Shown: positions 21,362 to 32,851, counted from the stretch's first letter. The stretch: DNA of 64,000 nucleotides from Ganoderma boninense (GCA_002900995.3 CM035304.1:3543612-3607611); one strand, 5' to 3'. The notes: a model not told the origin generated them from the sequence alone. Translations and numbers: made by a program.

Positions 21362-21794
21362 TAGGGAATAGCGGGAGGTAACCCCAGGGTGTTTGAGGTA
21401 ACACCCCCTACCCTTACCCCCAAACCCCTACCCCCACTAGGGGGTGGGGGTTTTCCAAGGGTACAAGTTTCCAACCCTTACCCTCACCCTTACATACCCT
21501 TATGCTATACCCTTAAAGATTTTGGCTGAAATTAGTACTGGATAGGCAAGATATATGCTCTACAAGGTGTCTACTACTGCTGTTAAGCAGCATTGATGCA
21601 AGCAAAGCAGTATTACTCTTAATATACAACTATATTTAAGAGTATAATTCAATGTACTATTTCAAATACCCTTAGAGCTATACCCCTGACCCTTGACTGG
21701 GGGGTAGGGGGGTCTGAACTGATGACCCCCACCCCTACCCTTAGACACCCTTACCCTCAACCCTCAAAACCCCCATACCCCCCACTATTCCCTA
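21362..21794. mobile_element. hAT-like MITE with telomere-like repeats
   Basis: 433 bp with inverted ends TAGGGAATAG and CTATTCCCTA (matching on for a few more bases) and a perfect 8-bp duplication GCGAGAAT (21354-21361 and 21795-21802). The subterminal regions are dense in CCCTA/TACCC runs; the centre is AT-rich. There is no ORF. An 8-bp duplication and a TAGGG-type end fit the hAT superfamily. Confidence 0.8.
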
Positions 21795-22038
21795 GCGAGA
21801 ATACAGTGAGGCTTACCTGGAGACAAGAGGTCGAAACTGAGGTCTCCAGGTAGTGAAGTACAGGTCTTATATACATGTAACGGACAATGAGAACCAGGGA
21901 CAATAGGTAACTATGGACATGTGAACCGGTGGGAGAACAATGGTATGTAGTACAATAACAACGGGAACAATGGGTAACAGGAGTTATTGTACTGCGAGAA
22001 CAAGGGACGGGTTTGCTAAACAACAGAGGACAATAAGG

Positions 22039-22798
22039 CACCTGATCCTCCCATCATTCTAGATACAATAACTTGACAGCGTGATCGCGTCTGTCAAGCT
22101 AAGGGAGCTCGAAGCTGCTATTCTCCCTCAGTGCGAATAGCAGTGCGAATAACTCCTGGTCCTTCCTGGTACGGTAAGTACTCCTCCCGCTCCTCTCCGT
22201 ATGTTGCCGTATGTTGCCGTATGTTCTGGGGCGTGTGTGGCAGCCACCGGCATGTTCGGCATCAAGCCCGTCTGACATCTGTCAGATGTCAGCGCCCCCG
22301 CTCGGCTATACCCCCGCCTTCCCGCTCGCGCCTGTTCCCCCGCCACCGCGCCTATCGCGCTCTCCTCAGCTCGCGCCACCCGAGCTCGCTGTTGGGGACA
22401 GCGAGCTCGCTATGTCCCCCTCCCCTCCGCCGATTCGTCCTGTTTTTCGCCGTAGGGATGGTCCCCGCGTCTCCTGGCCACAGTAAGCCCTCCTCACGCC
22501 TCCATTCATATGTTTTCATGAGCTCTCATGCGTTTTCGTATGTTTTCTGGCGCGCGTGGTCGCAGCCACACGGCATCCTGGGCATCAACTGACATCTCTT
22601 ATGTCAGCGGCCTCGGCTGTCCTCCGCCTGTGCCTGTACTCCGCCCCCCGCCTGTTCTTCCGCGCCCCGCGCGCTCTTTGCCCCGTGCCACCCGAGCTCA
22701 CTGTCCCCCACAGCGAGCTCGCTGTCTTTCCCCTTCCCTCCGCCGTTTGACTCCGTTCTTTCGCCGTGCAGACGTTTCCTGCATGCTCTGATCGCGGT
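22039..22798 (+). repeat. KDZ left terminal inverted repeat
   Basis: GC-rich, matches the reverse complement of 30800-31561 with only a few differences. It contains a CGAGCTCGCTGT...ACAGCGAGCTCG palindrome and ATGTTGCCGT direct repeats. Long frames here are non-coding and recur only because the repeat does. Confidence 0.88.
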
Positions 22799-23330
22799 AA
22801 GCCCTCTCGCACCTCCATCCGTATGATCTCATGTGTTTTCATATGTTCTGGGGCGGTGCCTGGCGGCACATGTCGCAGCCGGTGTGTTCGGCATCGACCC
22901 CGCCCGACAGGACTCAACGCCCCTGCTCGGCTATACCCCCGCCCCCCCGCCCCCCGACCGCGTTCTGCTCTCCCACCTCCGCTCCATCGATTGGTTCCGT
23001 TCTTTCGCGCCTCCCGAGCATTCCCGCACCCTCTGACCCGGTAAGCCCTCGTCCCGCCAGTCTTCCAAAGGTTTTCCATGTTCCCATATGTTCTAGGGCG
23101 CATGTGGCAGCCGCCGCCATGTCATGTTCGGCATCGAGCCCGTCTGACAGCTGACAGATGTCAGCGCTCTTGCTCGGCTATGACCCCGCTCCCGCCAGTC
23201 CCCGCCCGCGCCTGTTCCCCCCACCCGCAGCTCACCCCACGCGCTCCCTGTCCTGCGCGACCCGTGCTTGCCGTCACCAACTGCGAGCTCGCGATCTTCT
23301 CGCCCTTTCTCTTGATTGGTTTGGATCATT
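22172..23330 (+). repeat. Array of about four diverged ~300-bp units at KDZ left end
   Basis: Units begin near 22172, 22481, 22795 and 23038, each with a GGTAAGYCCTC-like start, then CATATGTTCTGGGGCG, GTTCGGCATC, CTGCTCGGCTATACCCCCGC and usually a GCGAGCTCGC motif. The first two units form the inverted repeat. The right end has matching units plus a diverged one to about 30440. Confidence 0.6.
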
Positions 23331-23489
23331 TGTATTGAATATGTAGTAATAGTTTGGTTTTCGAATATACTAGTTCAACTGTGTGCTGCCGGAGGCGTAA
23401 GATAAGTGGCTGTGCTCAGCCACCTCTGCAAGATACACCATCGATCTCCTCGTCAATTTTACTTCTTTACTTCTTCCTCCAAATTATGG

Positions 23490-26400
23490 ACGGTCCGGGC
23501 GGAAACGCCTTTCGCGTCACGTTCGAGTTGCTGGTCCTGCGAAGGCCGAAACACTCGGTACTACATCGATTCTCACAGCCTTCCAAGAAGCTCGGCATGG
23601 ACCCAAGCAACAGGCGCAGTCCAGAAAACTGGCCGAGGATAGATTTGCGAGACTCACCACAGGTGCTTCAAATAGAGAAATATCTGCATGAAATTCCTGC
23701 TGAGATTGTATCGCCAGGGCTAGATCTCCAATCGCGCCGGGTCTTGGCTGAGCTGCGTGGCGACCCATCCCAGAAGATGACCTCACGGACGGAATGGTCG
23801 AGTCGCTCATGGCCATCGATGCAAGCGAGACCTACGGAGATGCTCAAGATGCCGATACGCGAGGAGTTCAGGATTCTCAGGAACCGGCAGATGATGCGGT
23901 CGCTTATGCGATCCGAGACTTACTTGACCCACGGTACGTACCTTCCAGCGCCCATCATCGTTCAATGATAATGGACAGCATGTTATTCCATAGCTCCGCC
24001 GCCGGTACGGTCAAAGATACATGGACCCTGGAAGCGACGCCTGAACACGCTGGACACTCGATGGCAAGAGGTGCTGCCGCGTGCAACGGACGCATTCCTC
24101 CGCTGGAAGTCCCGGCACTCCTCCCCCATCCCTCCAGCCGAGCCATCAGAATACGACTTCGAGATCGACATCCTCGATCTTGACACGCTCCAAAGCGTTC
24201 GGCTAGTGCGCAGGCGAGACCTCCCCGCTTCAGAAGCCCTGATCCTGGAGGGCTACCTCGCTGCGACTCCGGAGAAGCCGACTATCGCCGTAGCCCTATC
24301 TACTCTAGAAATGTTCCGAACCCTTCGCCTGGTCAAGCCTTCTTTCAGCGTTGAGGGGTTTACGAAATTTGTCTGTTACAGATATTGTGTAAGTCAGCGT
24401 TCATGTCAGATTTGCATCATCTCACTGGTAACTTAACTTCAGGTCCCTTACTGACGACGATTCCGCCGCGCGATCGCGGATACGTTCGATGTGTACCTGA
24501 CGATCCTGGAGAGGGTGCGCAGTCAAGTGATCCGTGCCCTCGGACGGGACTCTGCCGAGTGGCGTGTGTTGCATGGCTGTCCTGCCTGCACGTATGAGGT
24601 CCGTGAGCCTGGACCTTGCTTATCCCACGCCGCTGACTGAAGCAACAGGTCGAGGGCGAGACCCCGCCAACGTTCTCACGCATGGTTGTGATGGACGGCA
24701 ACAACTCACTCAAACGATTTGTGCCCGTCGGCAACCGCGACGTTGGCGATATGCGTACATTTCACAGCGACTACTGGCTTCCTATGGAGTTTGTCGATAG
24801 GTTTGCTGGCGAGGTGAAGGGACGTCAAACCCAGCCCCATGTTGCGGTGCCGGACGAGGGAGACACTGGTTCCGATGGTGAGTGGGAAGATGATACCGGT
24901 GAGGGAGATCCTACCGATGGTGCCCCCGACTCCGCATGTGCGACCAATTGGAAGGCGGCCGCCTCAGACGAGAAGAAACGCGCGTGGTCGGCTTTCCACG
25001 AGACCGGGATCTTTGCAAGCTGCTGTCGCCATGGTGTTATGCTCTGGATCATTGACATGATCCGGAGCGGAGAGCTGTCAGTACCCTCGATCATTTATGT
25101 CCGGATCTTGTTGCTAATCTCATCTCCCGCAGTGCGAAACTACCCCTTGCCATTGTTTCGAAGCTACTTGACTTATTCAACAATGTTCTCATCGCATTCG
25201 ACATTGGATGTGTCTTCCGAACCATGGTCAACAACAGCTCTCTCGGACCCAAGTTCAAAGCGTCCGGCTCTCGTGTTTGCGTGAACACTTTTCACGGATA
25301 TTCACATTCTTATCCATGCCAAGTCCAGCATCATCCGAACGTCATCACCGGGATCGGGATCGAAGATTTCGAGATGCTGGAACGAACGTTCAGCAAATCA
25401 AACGAGCTTGCTAGCGTCATCCGCTTCGCTTCGGCATACCGGCGCCGCGCATTGATCCACGCGTTTTTCCAGCAATACGATGAGGAGAAGTACACCGCCA
25501 TCGGCTCGATGCTTTACGACAATTACAAGCAATCGCTCGAGATCATCTGCGATCTGACACCGAAACTCACCGAGTCTCTCCGCCTCCTAGGGTTAGACTT
25601 AACCAAGCTCAAGGCACTTGAGGAGGAAGAGGTGGAGTACTTCAAGTCCCTTCGCGATGAGTCCAACGAGGATATTTTCGCTGTGGCATATGTTGAGGGG
25701 CTGGAGGAGCTCAAGGCACTGCGGTACGTCTTCTGTCGCTGCGCTTGAATCGAGATCTGATCAGCGTGTCCTCTGTCATAGCAAGCAGCTCGACTCCACC
25801 ACGACCAATTTCTTGGCTCAGGTACCGCAAGAGTACCAGTTCTCGATCACAACAGGTGCCACTGAATATGAGGGCGATCTCTCTGCCACACGCAAACTCG
25901 AGCGCGAGCGACGCGATCTCAAGGAGAGAATCCAGCAGCTGAACATCGAGCTTCTTCGGATGGAGGGAAGCTTGCCCCTGCGACGACGCTGGGAACCCGA
26001 TGATCCGGAGTATGGAGCGGCGCTCAAGTACCTCGCTACGCGCAAATACCAGCAGGCTCTGGGCCGCCTCCAGCGCCTTGTGATCCAACGGCTATTTGAA
26101 TTACAGAAGATGAATCTCTCACATACTGGTATGCATGCATGGCGCCCGGCGGGTCTTCGATCGTCGCTGATATATTTTTAGCGTATCGCATCTGCACGCA
26201 CCTCGCGAAAAGTCTTCAGAAGCGTTGCAAGGCCATTCGCACAGCGGTGAAGGCTTACAATGCTGCCGCGCTCGCACTCGAAGAGCCGCGCCCAACGCTA
26301 GACTGGTCCCAAATCTCACACTTCAATTTTCTAGAGGAGTTCGTTCTTCTGAATGACACGCACAACGACCTTCGGGACAGGCAGTGGGCACAGCCCCTCG

Positions 26401-26927
26401 TACGCGAAACGATGCGCACCGCGCGCCGTATCAAGCGCGCTATGGAAGAACTCGAGAATGTCCATCGCGAAGCTCGACGGATGCATACGTCCATCCGCGA
26501 CGAGGATGCGCATTTCGCGCGTGTGTTGACAGATCTCCAGAGGCACGGCGATCCCCTCCTTGAGGCTGTGAGCGAGTTTTGCTCAAGGCGCCGTGCGAAC
26601 AACGCACATATCCTCTCGTATCTCTACCGGCTGTACGAGATCCCCGAGTACGCGGGAGAGAAGACTCCGGGGAAGTATTGCGGCTCACCGCGCGAGATTT
26701 TGCAAGAACGTGCGACGTCCGCCGAACCGGATATCTCGCCCTCCCACGTTCCCACCAATTCCGACGCGCCGCGACCACCAGCACCTTCTGTAGAAGAACT
26801 TGCTAACTTAGAAGGCTCTGCTGTGGGAAAAGACGAGGATGAAGAAGTGATAGATGTGGATGAAGATGACGATGGCGGTATTGGTTTGCTGATCGAACAT
26901 CTCGCGAACGTGGCAGTAGTAATGTAG
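23490..26927 (+). pseudogene. KDZ transposase gene (several in-frame TGA codons)
   Basis: Introns I can place: 24389-24442, 24599-24648, 25077-25132, 25724-25781 and 26129-26181, all GT-AG with consistent phase; a further one lies near 23935-24000. The exons encode the standard KDZ order: RRLNTLDTRWQEVLP; FEIDILDLDTLQSV; KPSFSVEGFTK; DTFDVYLTILERV; the first catalytic region VVMDGNNSLKR; LIAFDIGC; HGYSHSYPCQVQHHPN; EDFEMLERTFSKSN; and a long helical C-terminus (RLVIQRLFELQKMNLSHT, NFLEEFVLL). Stops occur at TGA 24452-24454 and three times near 23690-23750, consistent with CGA to TGA. The start codon is not identified. The catalytic half is otherwise open. Confidence 0.85.
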
Positions 26928-28404
26928 TAAATGTTGTCCTTGACTGCGGCGCGATGCACGAAGCACTTTTGCCTTTAGCGCTGCAATTGCATTCATTCAG
27001 ATTGTATTTTGACGGCAGGGGACACCTCTTAAGCGGCAGAGGAATGTGAGCTATACCATGGAATTGACAGATAAATCAACAGGCAAACAAAGTTATCCAG
27101 GGACTCTAAACAGCTGTGGTGGCTGCCCATCTGTGCAGCGCTCGATTGCATTCCAAAGAATCCCAGTCGAAATGGGCACCGCTGGATACAACACACTTTT
27201 GTAGGTCTATTCACGACCCCATATTTTGGGGATAGGGACTAGTTGACAATCTGAATTACGTTCTATATTTCTTTGTGCTCTACGGAGGATGCTGCGATGA
27301 CAGGAGCAAAATATGTCGGGAGTCGGAGCAAGATCGCACGCCCGATGCGATGCTCCGCCAAACTAGGCAATTAGCCGCCCTCCTCGTCCATCTCCTGTTC
27401 ATCCCCACATAGACTCCCTGCACGGCGAATCGCCAAGCACTTTCGCTTCGTGAGCACTCTTACAGCAAACTGGCTCGGTTCTGTCCTAGACGTCTTGATG
27501 GGCCGTTTACGGGGTACTTCAAACGCGCACCGTGGAGGAGGGATGGAGCACTGAGTCCTCCGAATCCACCATGATCTGCTGGGTACGTTCTTTGCGTGTA
27601 GTCCGTTTGGCTTTGGCTTCATACTTACTATATATACAACAAGCCACACGTGTCGATTGTGAGGAGGGAATTGGGACTCGGAGGGCGGCACTGCGACGAC
27701 TCCCTATGCTCCGTAAGCTTTTCATTTTGCTTGACTTAACAAGTTAACTGGGTTTAGGATATCCTCATCAACGAGCTCCGCTCGGTTCACACAGGCTACC
27801 ACGCTTGCGGCCCACGGGAACCCTCCGAGTCGTATGTTTCCAGTGCTCCCCGTGCCCCGGTTCGCTGTGCGGCCTGCCCCGGTTCCTCTGGCGAGTTCCG
27901 CCACCCACCACATGTGCTTCTGTTGGAATGCTAATCAGGAGGGTGTTGTTCCCACCGGGTCCAGGTTCTAGTCGAAACTTCCTTTTGCCTCGGCTCCCCA
28001 TTTACCGTTGCAATCTCGCAGCCTGCCCGAGACTTCTAAATCCTGATCAGCCCTCTCGCCTGTGAAGTCATAACCCCCACAGCTTTTAGCCTAGGCCAAG
28101 TGTAACATTAGAGAAAGTTGTACTATGTGTGGACTTCAATTTGAAGGCCCAAGGTGTTATAGATTCTGAATGCTGCAAATGTTGTGTTGTGGGTGCTGCC
28201 TTGTCCTGCCCCTTCCAAAGGTAGATCACGTGATGAATTGTTGATTTTTGGCATCCTCCCATGCCTGGGCCACTCCCACCTTCACACGTCCTGCTCCGGC
28301 GGGTCTTCTGCCCACTCTACAGCCGCTGCTCTCACACAATCGCTGCTTCTCGTTCCAGTCTTTCCTTCTCGGCGCGCGCTGTCTCCACGCTTCTCGTGGG
28401 AACG
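26928..28404 (+). other. KDZ interior between its two genes
   Basis: It holds the 3' end of the transposase region and the promoter region of the accessory gene. Short frames on the minus strand at 27371-27725 show no recognisable motif and are not annotated. Confidence 0.5.
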
Positions 28405-30315
28405 ATGACAGACCTTCTGCTGTCTTCCGTGCTTCGTTTACGTGCCAAGGCGAAAAACGTGGTAAAGACCCAGGTCCGGAACCCATACCGGCGTCGGAAG
28501 AAGGGCATCAAGCTCACCCAAGATGAGCGACGCGCCAAGCAAGCGGCTCGGGACGCGAAGAAGATCAGTCTCACGGGCGCCCTCGACAACGTTCGCAAGA
28601 TGATCATGGAGAGCGCTGCCGATCTCGCACAGCAGTTTCCTGAGCACGACAAAGAATACTATTACCGGCTCATCATGCAGATGCCGGCCACCAAATCGAA
28701 ACACGGCATTTCAAAGTGGTGCGCGTTCTTGAGCATGGGCATGGAGAAGCACAATGAGAGTAAGGGAACACCGGCGTGTAATGATCTTTCCCAGACGGAT
28801 GCTGATGTTTCTCACAGAACTCGCCGCCGAACACGGAGAAGATGCCCATCGCGACCGCGTCACGAACCGTGGTGCTCTCCAGGAGATCTCCGACGCGTGG
28901 GCCGCACTGAGTCCGGAACAGAAGACTGCCGTGACCGCTGACAAGGTCAAGGAGCTGGAGGAGAGGCGCGAAAATCGTCTGCAAGCCGTGCACAACACCA
29001 ACATCGCAGCTTGCCATGATGCGCGCGCGACACTGAAGAACATCCAGACGGAGGTGAGTTCTTTACCTTTTCTTCGCGCCCGCGTCCTCGGTGCAAACCT
29101 TGTCGGACAGCTTGAGAACCTAAACAAGCGCACGGGCACCGCGACCTTGTTGGTAACTACCCGGGGCACCATCGAGGCTTGTGGTGACCCGGCGACGCAT
29201 TACACCGACCCTCGCGTGCCGCGCTTCATGGAGTCCGTGGTGGGTTTGACGCTCGAAGATCTTGCTCTACGCATGGAAGGCTATTGCGTCTCTGGTGTGC
29301 AAGGTATATTTGACATTTCCCTGATGTATCTGCAACAGTAAAATCTGATTAAGCTGTAGGAGTTGTAAGCAATCAGCAAGAGCGCACCCAGCTCCTGCGG
29401 AACCAGCTAGGCAGCCTGATTCTCGCGAAGCTCCGTAAGTTCCCCCCCCCGCCCATGGTTGTGATACATATTTTAATAATGCCTACACATGCCAGAGGAC
29501 ACATCCCGTCGTGCAAACCGCGGAGAAGTCAAGCGCATGAATTACATCAATTTCTCCGACGCGATCACTCGGAAGCACGGAATCGTCACCGAGAATTGGA
29601 CGACCAGGTTCGAGAACACCAGCGGCTTGTCGGGGCTGGAGGTGGAAATCGCGCTCCGTGCATGGCAGTCAGGCACTACGCGTTTCCGTGCATTAACGGA
29701 CGAGGAGTGGTGCGCGTGGCTGGAAGGACGCTACAACCCCCAGGCCACACAGTCCATGCCCGCTACGGACGCGGATGACCCCTCTCCTCCGAACCCTGCG
29801 CAATCCCCCGACGTCGCCAGCTCCGAGGTAGATCCGTCGGCGGCCAACGCGCTTGCGGTCGACTCGGAGAACGTGCCTCCCACTGAGAACACGCCCCCTT
29901 CCGCGGAAAACGCTTCCCTCGCCGCCGAGAACACGCAGCCCGCAATTCCCTCCAATCAGAGCGCGGGGGCAGTGGTCCCAGAGCAACGCGCCTCCACCGA
30001 GGCCGATGTGGCTGCGCCTGCTGCCAAGCGCGTTCGTACTGGGCCCATGTCCGTCAGCTTTATCAACTCCGCAACTCCCGCCGCCGGGGAGTCCTTCAGC
30101 ATCCCCAAAGCCACTCGGAAGAAACGCTCGGATGCGGGAGTCCCACGAGCCCGCGTAAGAAGCCTGCGGCTGGGACTTCTGAGAATGTCCCACCCGCGAC
30201 ATCCGCTGCCACGACGCCCGCTGCCACGCCGCCTGTGGCGAAGTCCTCAAAGTCCCGCGCTCGGCGGGGTAAGCAGCCGGCTGCCGCAGACAGCACTGCA
30301 ACCCCGACCGCTTAG
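28405..30315 (+). pseudogene. KDZ-associated HMG-box-like accessory protein (late frameshift)
   Basis: ATG at 28405 (MTDLLLSSVLRLRAK). Introns are 28760-28817, 29054-29110, 29304-29359 and 29435-29495, all GT-AG with matching phases. A basic N-terminus is followed by an HMG-box-like segment (ISKWCAFLSMGMEKHNE; ISDAWAALSPEQKTAVTADK), then LRMEGYCVSGVQG, MNYINFSDAITRKHGIVTENW and a Pro/Ala-rich tail with a KRVR-type basic patch. I recognise the combination as a protein family carried by Agaricomycete KDZ elements; its biochemical role is not known to me. Near 30139 the coding-like frame shifts by one base, then continues SPTSPRKKPAAGTSENV to TAG at 30313-30315; this may be a real indel or a sequence error. 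Confidence 0.65.
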
Positions 30316-30799
30316 CCTTACCTCCCACCGGGTTTGTTGCTTTCATCTCCTTCCCCCGTTTATGTCTCTCTGCGTAAAGTACAAAAATTGTCATTCATTA
30401 TTGCAATACATTCATTATACCCAGTATTGTAAATTGAACGAGACCGGAGCAAAACAGCGCGGAGGAGAAGATAGTAAGCTCGCTGTCTCCGCAGCGAGCT
30501 TGAGCAGCGTGGGAGAGAGCGCGGGACACACGCAGGACGCGCGGGAAGGTAACGGCATGGTAGCGTAACCAAGGACGCCGTGTGAGTGCTGCGCGCGCGT
30601 GTAACTCAGTGGAGGGAAGGAGGAGAAGATGGTGAGTTCACCATAAGAGACAGCAAGGTCGGTTGCGAGCTCGGATAGGTGCAGGCAAGGCACAGGGCGC
30701 GCGCGAGGTGCGCGTGGCGGAACACCGGGATGGCGCTGACAGGCTGCCGTGTTGCTGCCACGCGACCGCGAACATACGAGCAGAGACAAATGAGAACTC

Positions 30800-31561
30800 A
30801 CCGCGATCGGAGCATGCAGGAAACGTCTGCACGGCGAAAGAACGGAGTCAAACGGCGGAGGGAAGGGAAAGACAGCGAGCTCGCTGTGGGGGACAGTGAG
30901 CTCGGGTGGTGCGGGGCAAAGAGCGCGCGGGGCGCGGAAGAACAGGCGGGGGCGGAGGTACAGGCACAGGCGGAGGACAGCCGAGGCCGCTGACATAAGA
31001 GATGTCAGTTGATGCCCAGGATGCCGTGTGGCTGCGACCACACGCGCGCCAGAAAACATACGAGAACGCATGAGAGCTCCATGAAAACATATGAATGGAG
31101 GCGTGAGGAGGGCTTACTGTGGCCAGGGGACGCGGGGACCATCCCTACGGCGAAAGAACAGGACGAATCGGCGGAGGGGAGGGGGACATAGCGAGCTCGC
31201 TGTCCCCAACAGCGAGCTCGGGTGGCGCGAGCTGAGGAGAGCGCGATAGGCGCGGGGCGGGGGAACAGGCGCGAGCGGGAAGGTGGGGGTATAGCCGAGC
31301 GGGGGCGCTGACATCTGACAGATGTCAGACGGGCTTGATGCCGAACATGCCGGTGGCTGCCACACACGCCCCAGAACATACGGCAACATACGGCAACATA
31401 CGGAGAGGAGCGGGAGGAGTACTTACCGTACCAGGAAGGACCAGGAGTTATTCGCACTGCTATTCGCACTGAGGGAGAATAGCAGCTTCGAGCTCCCTTA
31501 GCTTGACAGACGCGATCACGCTGTCAAGTTATTGTATCTAGAATGATGGGAGGATCAGGTG
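30800..31561 (-). repeat. KDZ right terminal inverted repeat
   Basis: Reverse complement of 22039-22798, ending GGATCAGGTG before the CAATAAGG duplication. Confidence 0.88.
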
Positions 31562-31644
31562 CAATAAGGACAACACGGGAGGCAAACAGTCCAAAAATGG
31601 AAAGAGAGACACCAGGGTAGGCGCCGAGCGTGCCGTTCATGACA

Positions 31645-32158
31645 TTCATCTCCACAGATCTCTGGGGCAAGGGACAGGTCCAGACTCCTAGCGGGAAGTG
31701 TTACCTCATGACACTGACCGACCACTTCACCCGCTGGCTCTGGGTTACATATCTATGGTGCAAATCTGATGCTTTTGGTGCTTTCAAGGAGTGGCTCCTC
31801 ATGGTTGAGTGAGAGACCGGTTGCAAGCTTGCTGCGCTGTGTGCTGACAATGGCAGCGAGTATGTCTCTAACAAATTCAAGACGTTCTGCAAGAAGAAAA
31901 GCATCTGCCTCGAGACCACATCTGCTCGTACACCTGAGCAGAATGGGATCAGTGAACACCAAAACTGTTCTGTCTTCGATCGTGTTTGCACCATCCTCAT
32001 CGACGCTGGCCTCCCACCTCACTATTGGGGTAAAGCTGTCAACTATGTCATATATACCAAGAACTGCAACCCAACCTCTGCTCTCAAGGGTTGCTTCCCA
32101 TATAAGACCCGCTACAATTACGCCCCAGATGTGACCTTCTTGCACCGCTTTGGCTGCC
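31645..32158 (+). pseudogene. Copia-1 integrase, N-terminal part
   Basis: Translates to STDLWGKGQVQTPSGK, LCADNGSEY and PEQNGISEH, the three DDE regions of a copia integrase core. A TGA at 31810-31812 replaces TGG. It is interrupted at 32158 by a MITE; reading continues in frame at 32852. Confidence 0.85.
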
Positions 32159-32371
32159 TAAGGCTGAACACGGTTACAGTTAACAGCGTGGTTAATAATT
32201 AACCGAGCCACAATTTGAACTGCAGTTATATGAGCCACGGTTTACTATTAACTGCAGTGCAGTTAATTGCGGCTCCGGATCAAGGGTACATATTAATTCT
32301 ATTAACCACAGTTTAACCGCAGGTTTACGAAGCCTTCTTAGTTACATATTAATACTATATTTAATGTGATT

Positions 32372-32440
32372 GCACCAGCCAGAATTGAACCAGAGGCCTA
32401 GTGTATTCAAACAGCGGTGCTAGCCACTGCACCATAGGCT
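32372..32440 (-). other. tRNA-like module (pol III A/B-box like)
   Basis: On the minus strand, TGGTGCAGTGGCTAGCACC resembles the D-arm/A-box and GGTTCAATTCTGG the B-box. The D stem pairs well but the acceptor and anticodon arms do not fold cleanly, so this is tRNA-derived rather than a working tRNA. Confidence 0.5.
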
Positions 32441-32570
32441 CTTAACTACTCTATATACAACTATATTGATATACCAACGACCTTATTGAGTGTTATCTTA
32501 TCTTATCTATCTTATCTTATCTTATCTCAGTAACAATAGTACTTATTACATTAGTTACCTACAGCTGTAA

Positions 32571-32650
32571 TGGTCATTTGGTGTAGTGGTTAGTACGCCT
32601 AGTCAAATGAATGCAAAGCCCTGAGGTCCTTGGTTCAATTCCCGGTTGGA
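32571..32650 (+). other. tRNA-like module (pol III A/B-box like)
   Basis: TGGTGTAGTGGTTAGTAC (A-box like, from 32579) and GGTTCAATTCC (B-box, 32632-32642). It resembles the module at 32372-32440 in inverse orientation. The acceptor stem is not convincing. Confidence 0.5.
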
Positions 32651-32851
32651 ACAACACTATATTAATAACTGTGAATAAGTCCTGCGGTTAATACATTGAT
32701 CTGCGGTTTATGTATTAACTGAACTGCGGTTAATAATAAACTGCAGTGCAGTTAAGCCGTGGCTCCAGATCAAGCCTCTCGGAGGGCTGTTAACTGCGGT
32801 CACGGCTCTGGCTCAACTGCAGTTTGAGCCGTGTTCAGCCTTATGGCTGCC

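Larger units (their letters stand above)
22039..31561 (+). mobile_element. Complete KDZ (Kyakuja-Dileera-Zisupton) DNA transposon
   Basis: 9,523 bp with nearly identical terminal inverted repeats of about 760 bp (22039-22798 and 30800-31561; ends CACCTGATCC and GGATCAGGTG) and a perfect 8-bp duplication CAATAAGG (22031-22038 and 31562-31569). It carries an intron-containing KDZ transposase gene and, downstream on the same strand, an HMG-box-like accessory gene. Both genes have damage, so this copy is probably inactive. Such elements are expanded in Agaricomycetes, which supports the host assignment. Confidence 0.88.
21213..31644 (-). repeat. Gypsy LTR (reverse), split by a MITE and a KDZ transposon
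   Basis: LTR pieces are 21213-21361, 21795-22038 and 31562-31644. Removing the two inserts and one copy of each 8-bp duplication gives exactly 460 bp, the Gypsy-1 LTR length. The flanks GGTCG and TTCAT do not form a duplication and Copia-1 lacks coding DNA at this point. Confidence 0.88.
32159..32843. mobile_element. hAT-like MITE carrying two divergent tRNA-like modules
   Basis: 685 bp with perfect 15-bp inverted ends TAAGGCTGAACACGG and an 8-bp duplication TGGCTGCC (32151-32158 and 32844-32851). Excision restores the integrase reading FGCHAFVYDD. The inverted homology extends loosely for about 180 bp on each side (TTAACTGCAG-rich). The centre holds tRNA-like segments pointing outward on opposite strands and a TTATC-type microsatellite near 32495-32525. 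Confidence 0.75.

Noticed and set aside
21362..21794. Possible interstitial telomere repeat
   Set aside because: The CCCTA runs are irregular and bounded by clean TIRs and an 8-bp duplication, which a MITE explains better.
22131..23350. Several overlapping open frames of 60-170 codons on both strands in the KDZ left end, with mirror copies at 30415-31469
   Set aside because: They arise from GC-rich repeat DNA, occur in several frames at once and match only because the terminal repeats match.
27371..27913. Minus-strand frames inside KDZ as a third gene
   Set aside because: Short, no family motif, and no consistent splice model.
29489..30568. A 359-codon frame taken as the full last exon of the KDZ accessory gene
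   Set aside because: After about 30139 the composition changes and the coding-like Pro/Ala/Lys sequence continues in another frame to TAG at 30315; the tail to 30568 is probably not protein.
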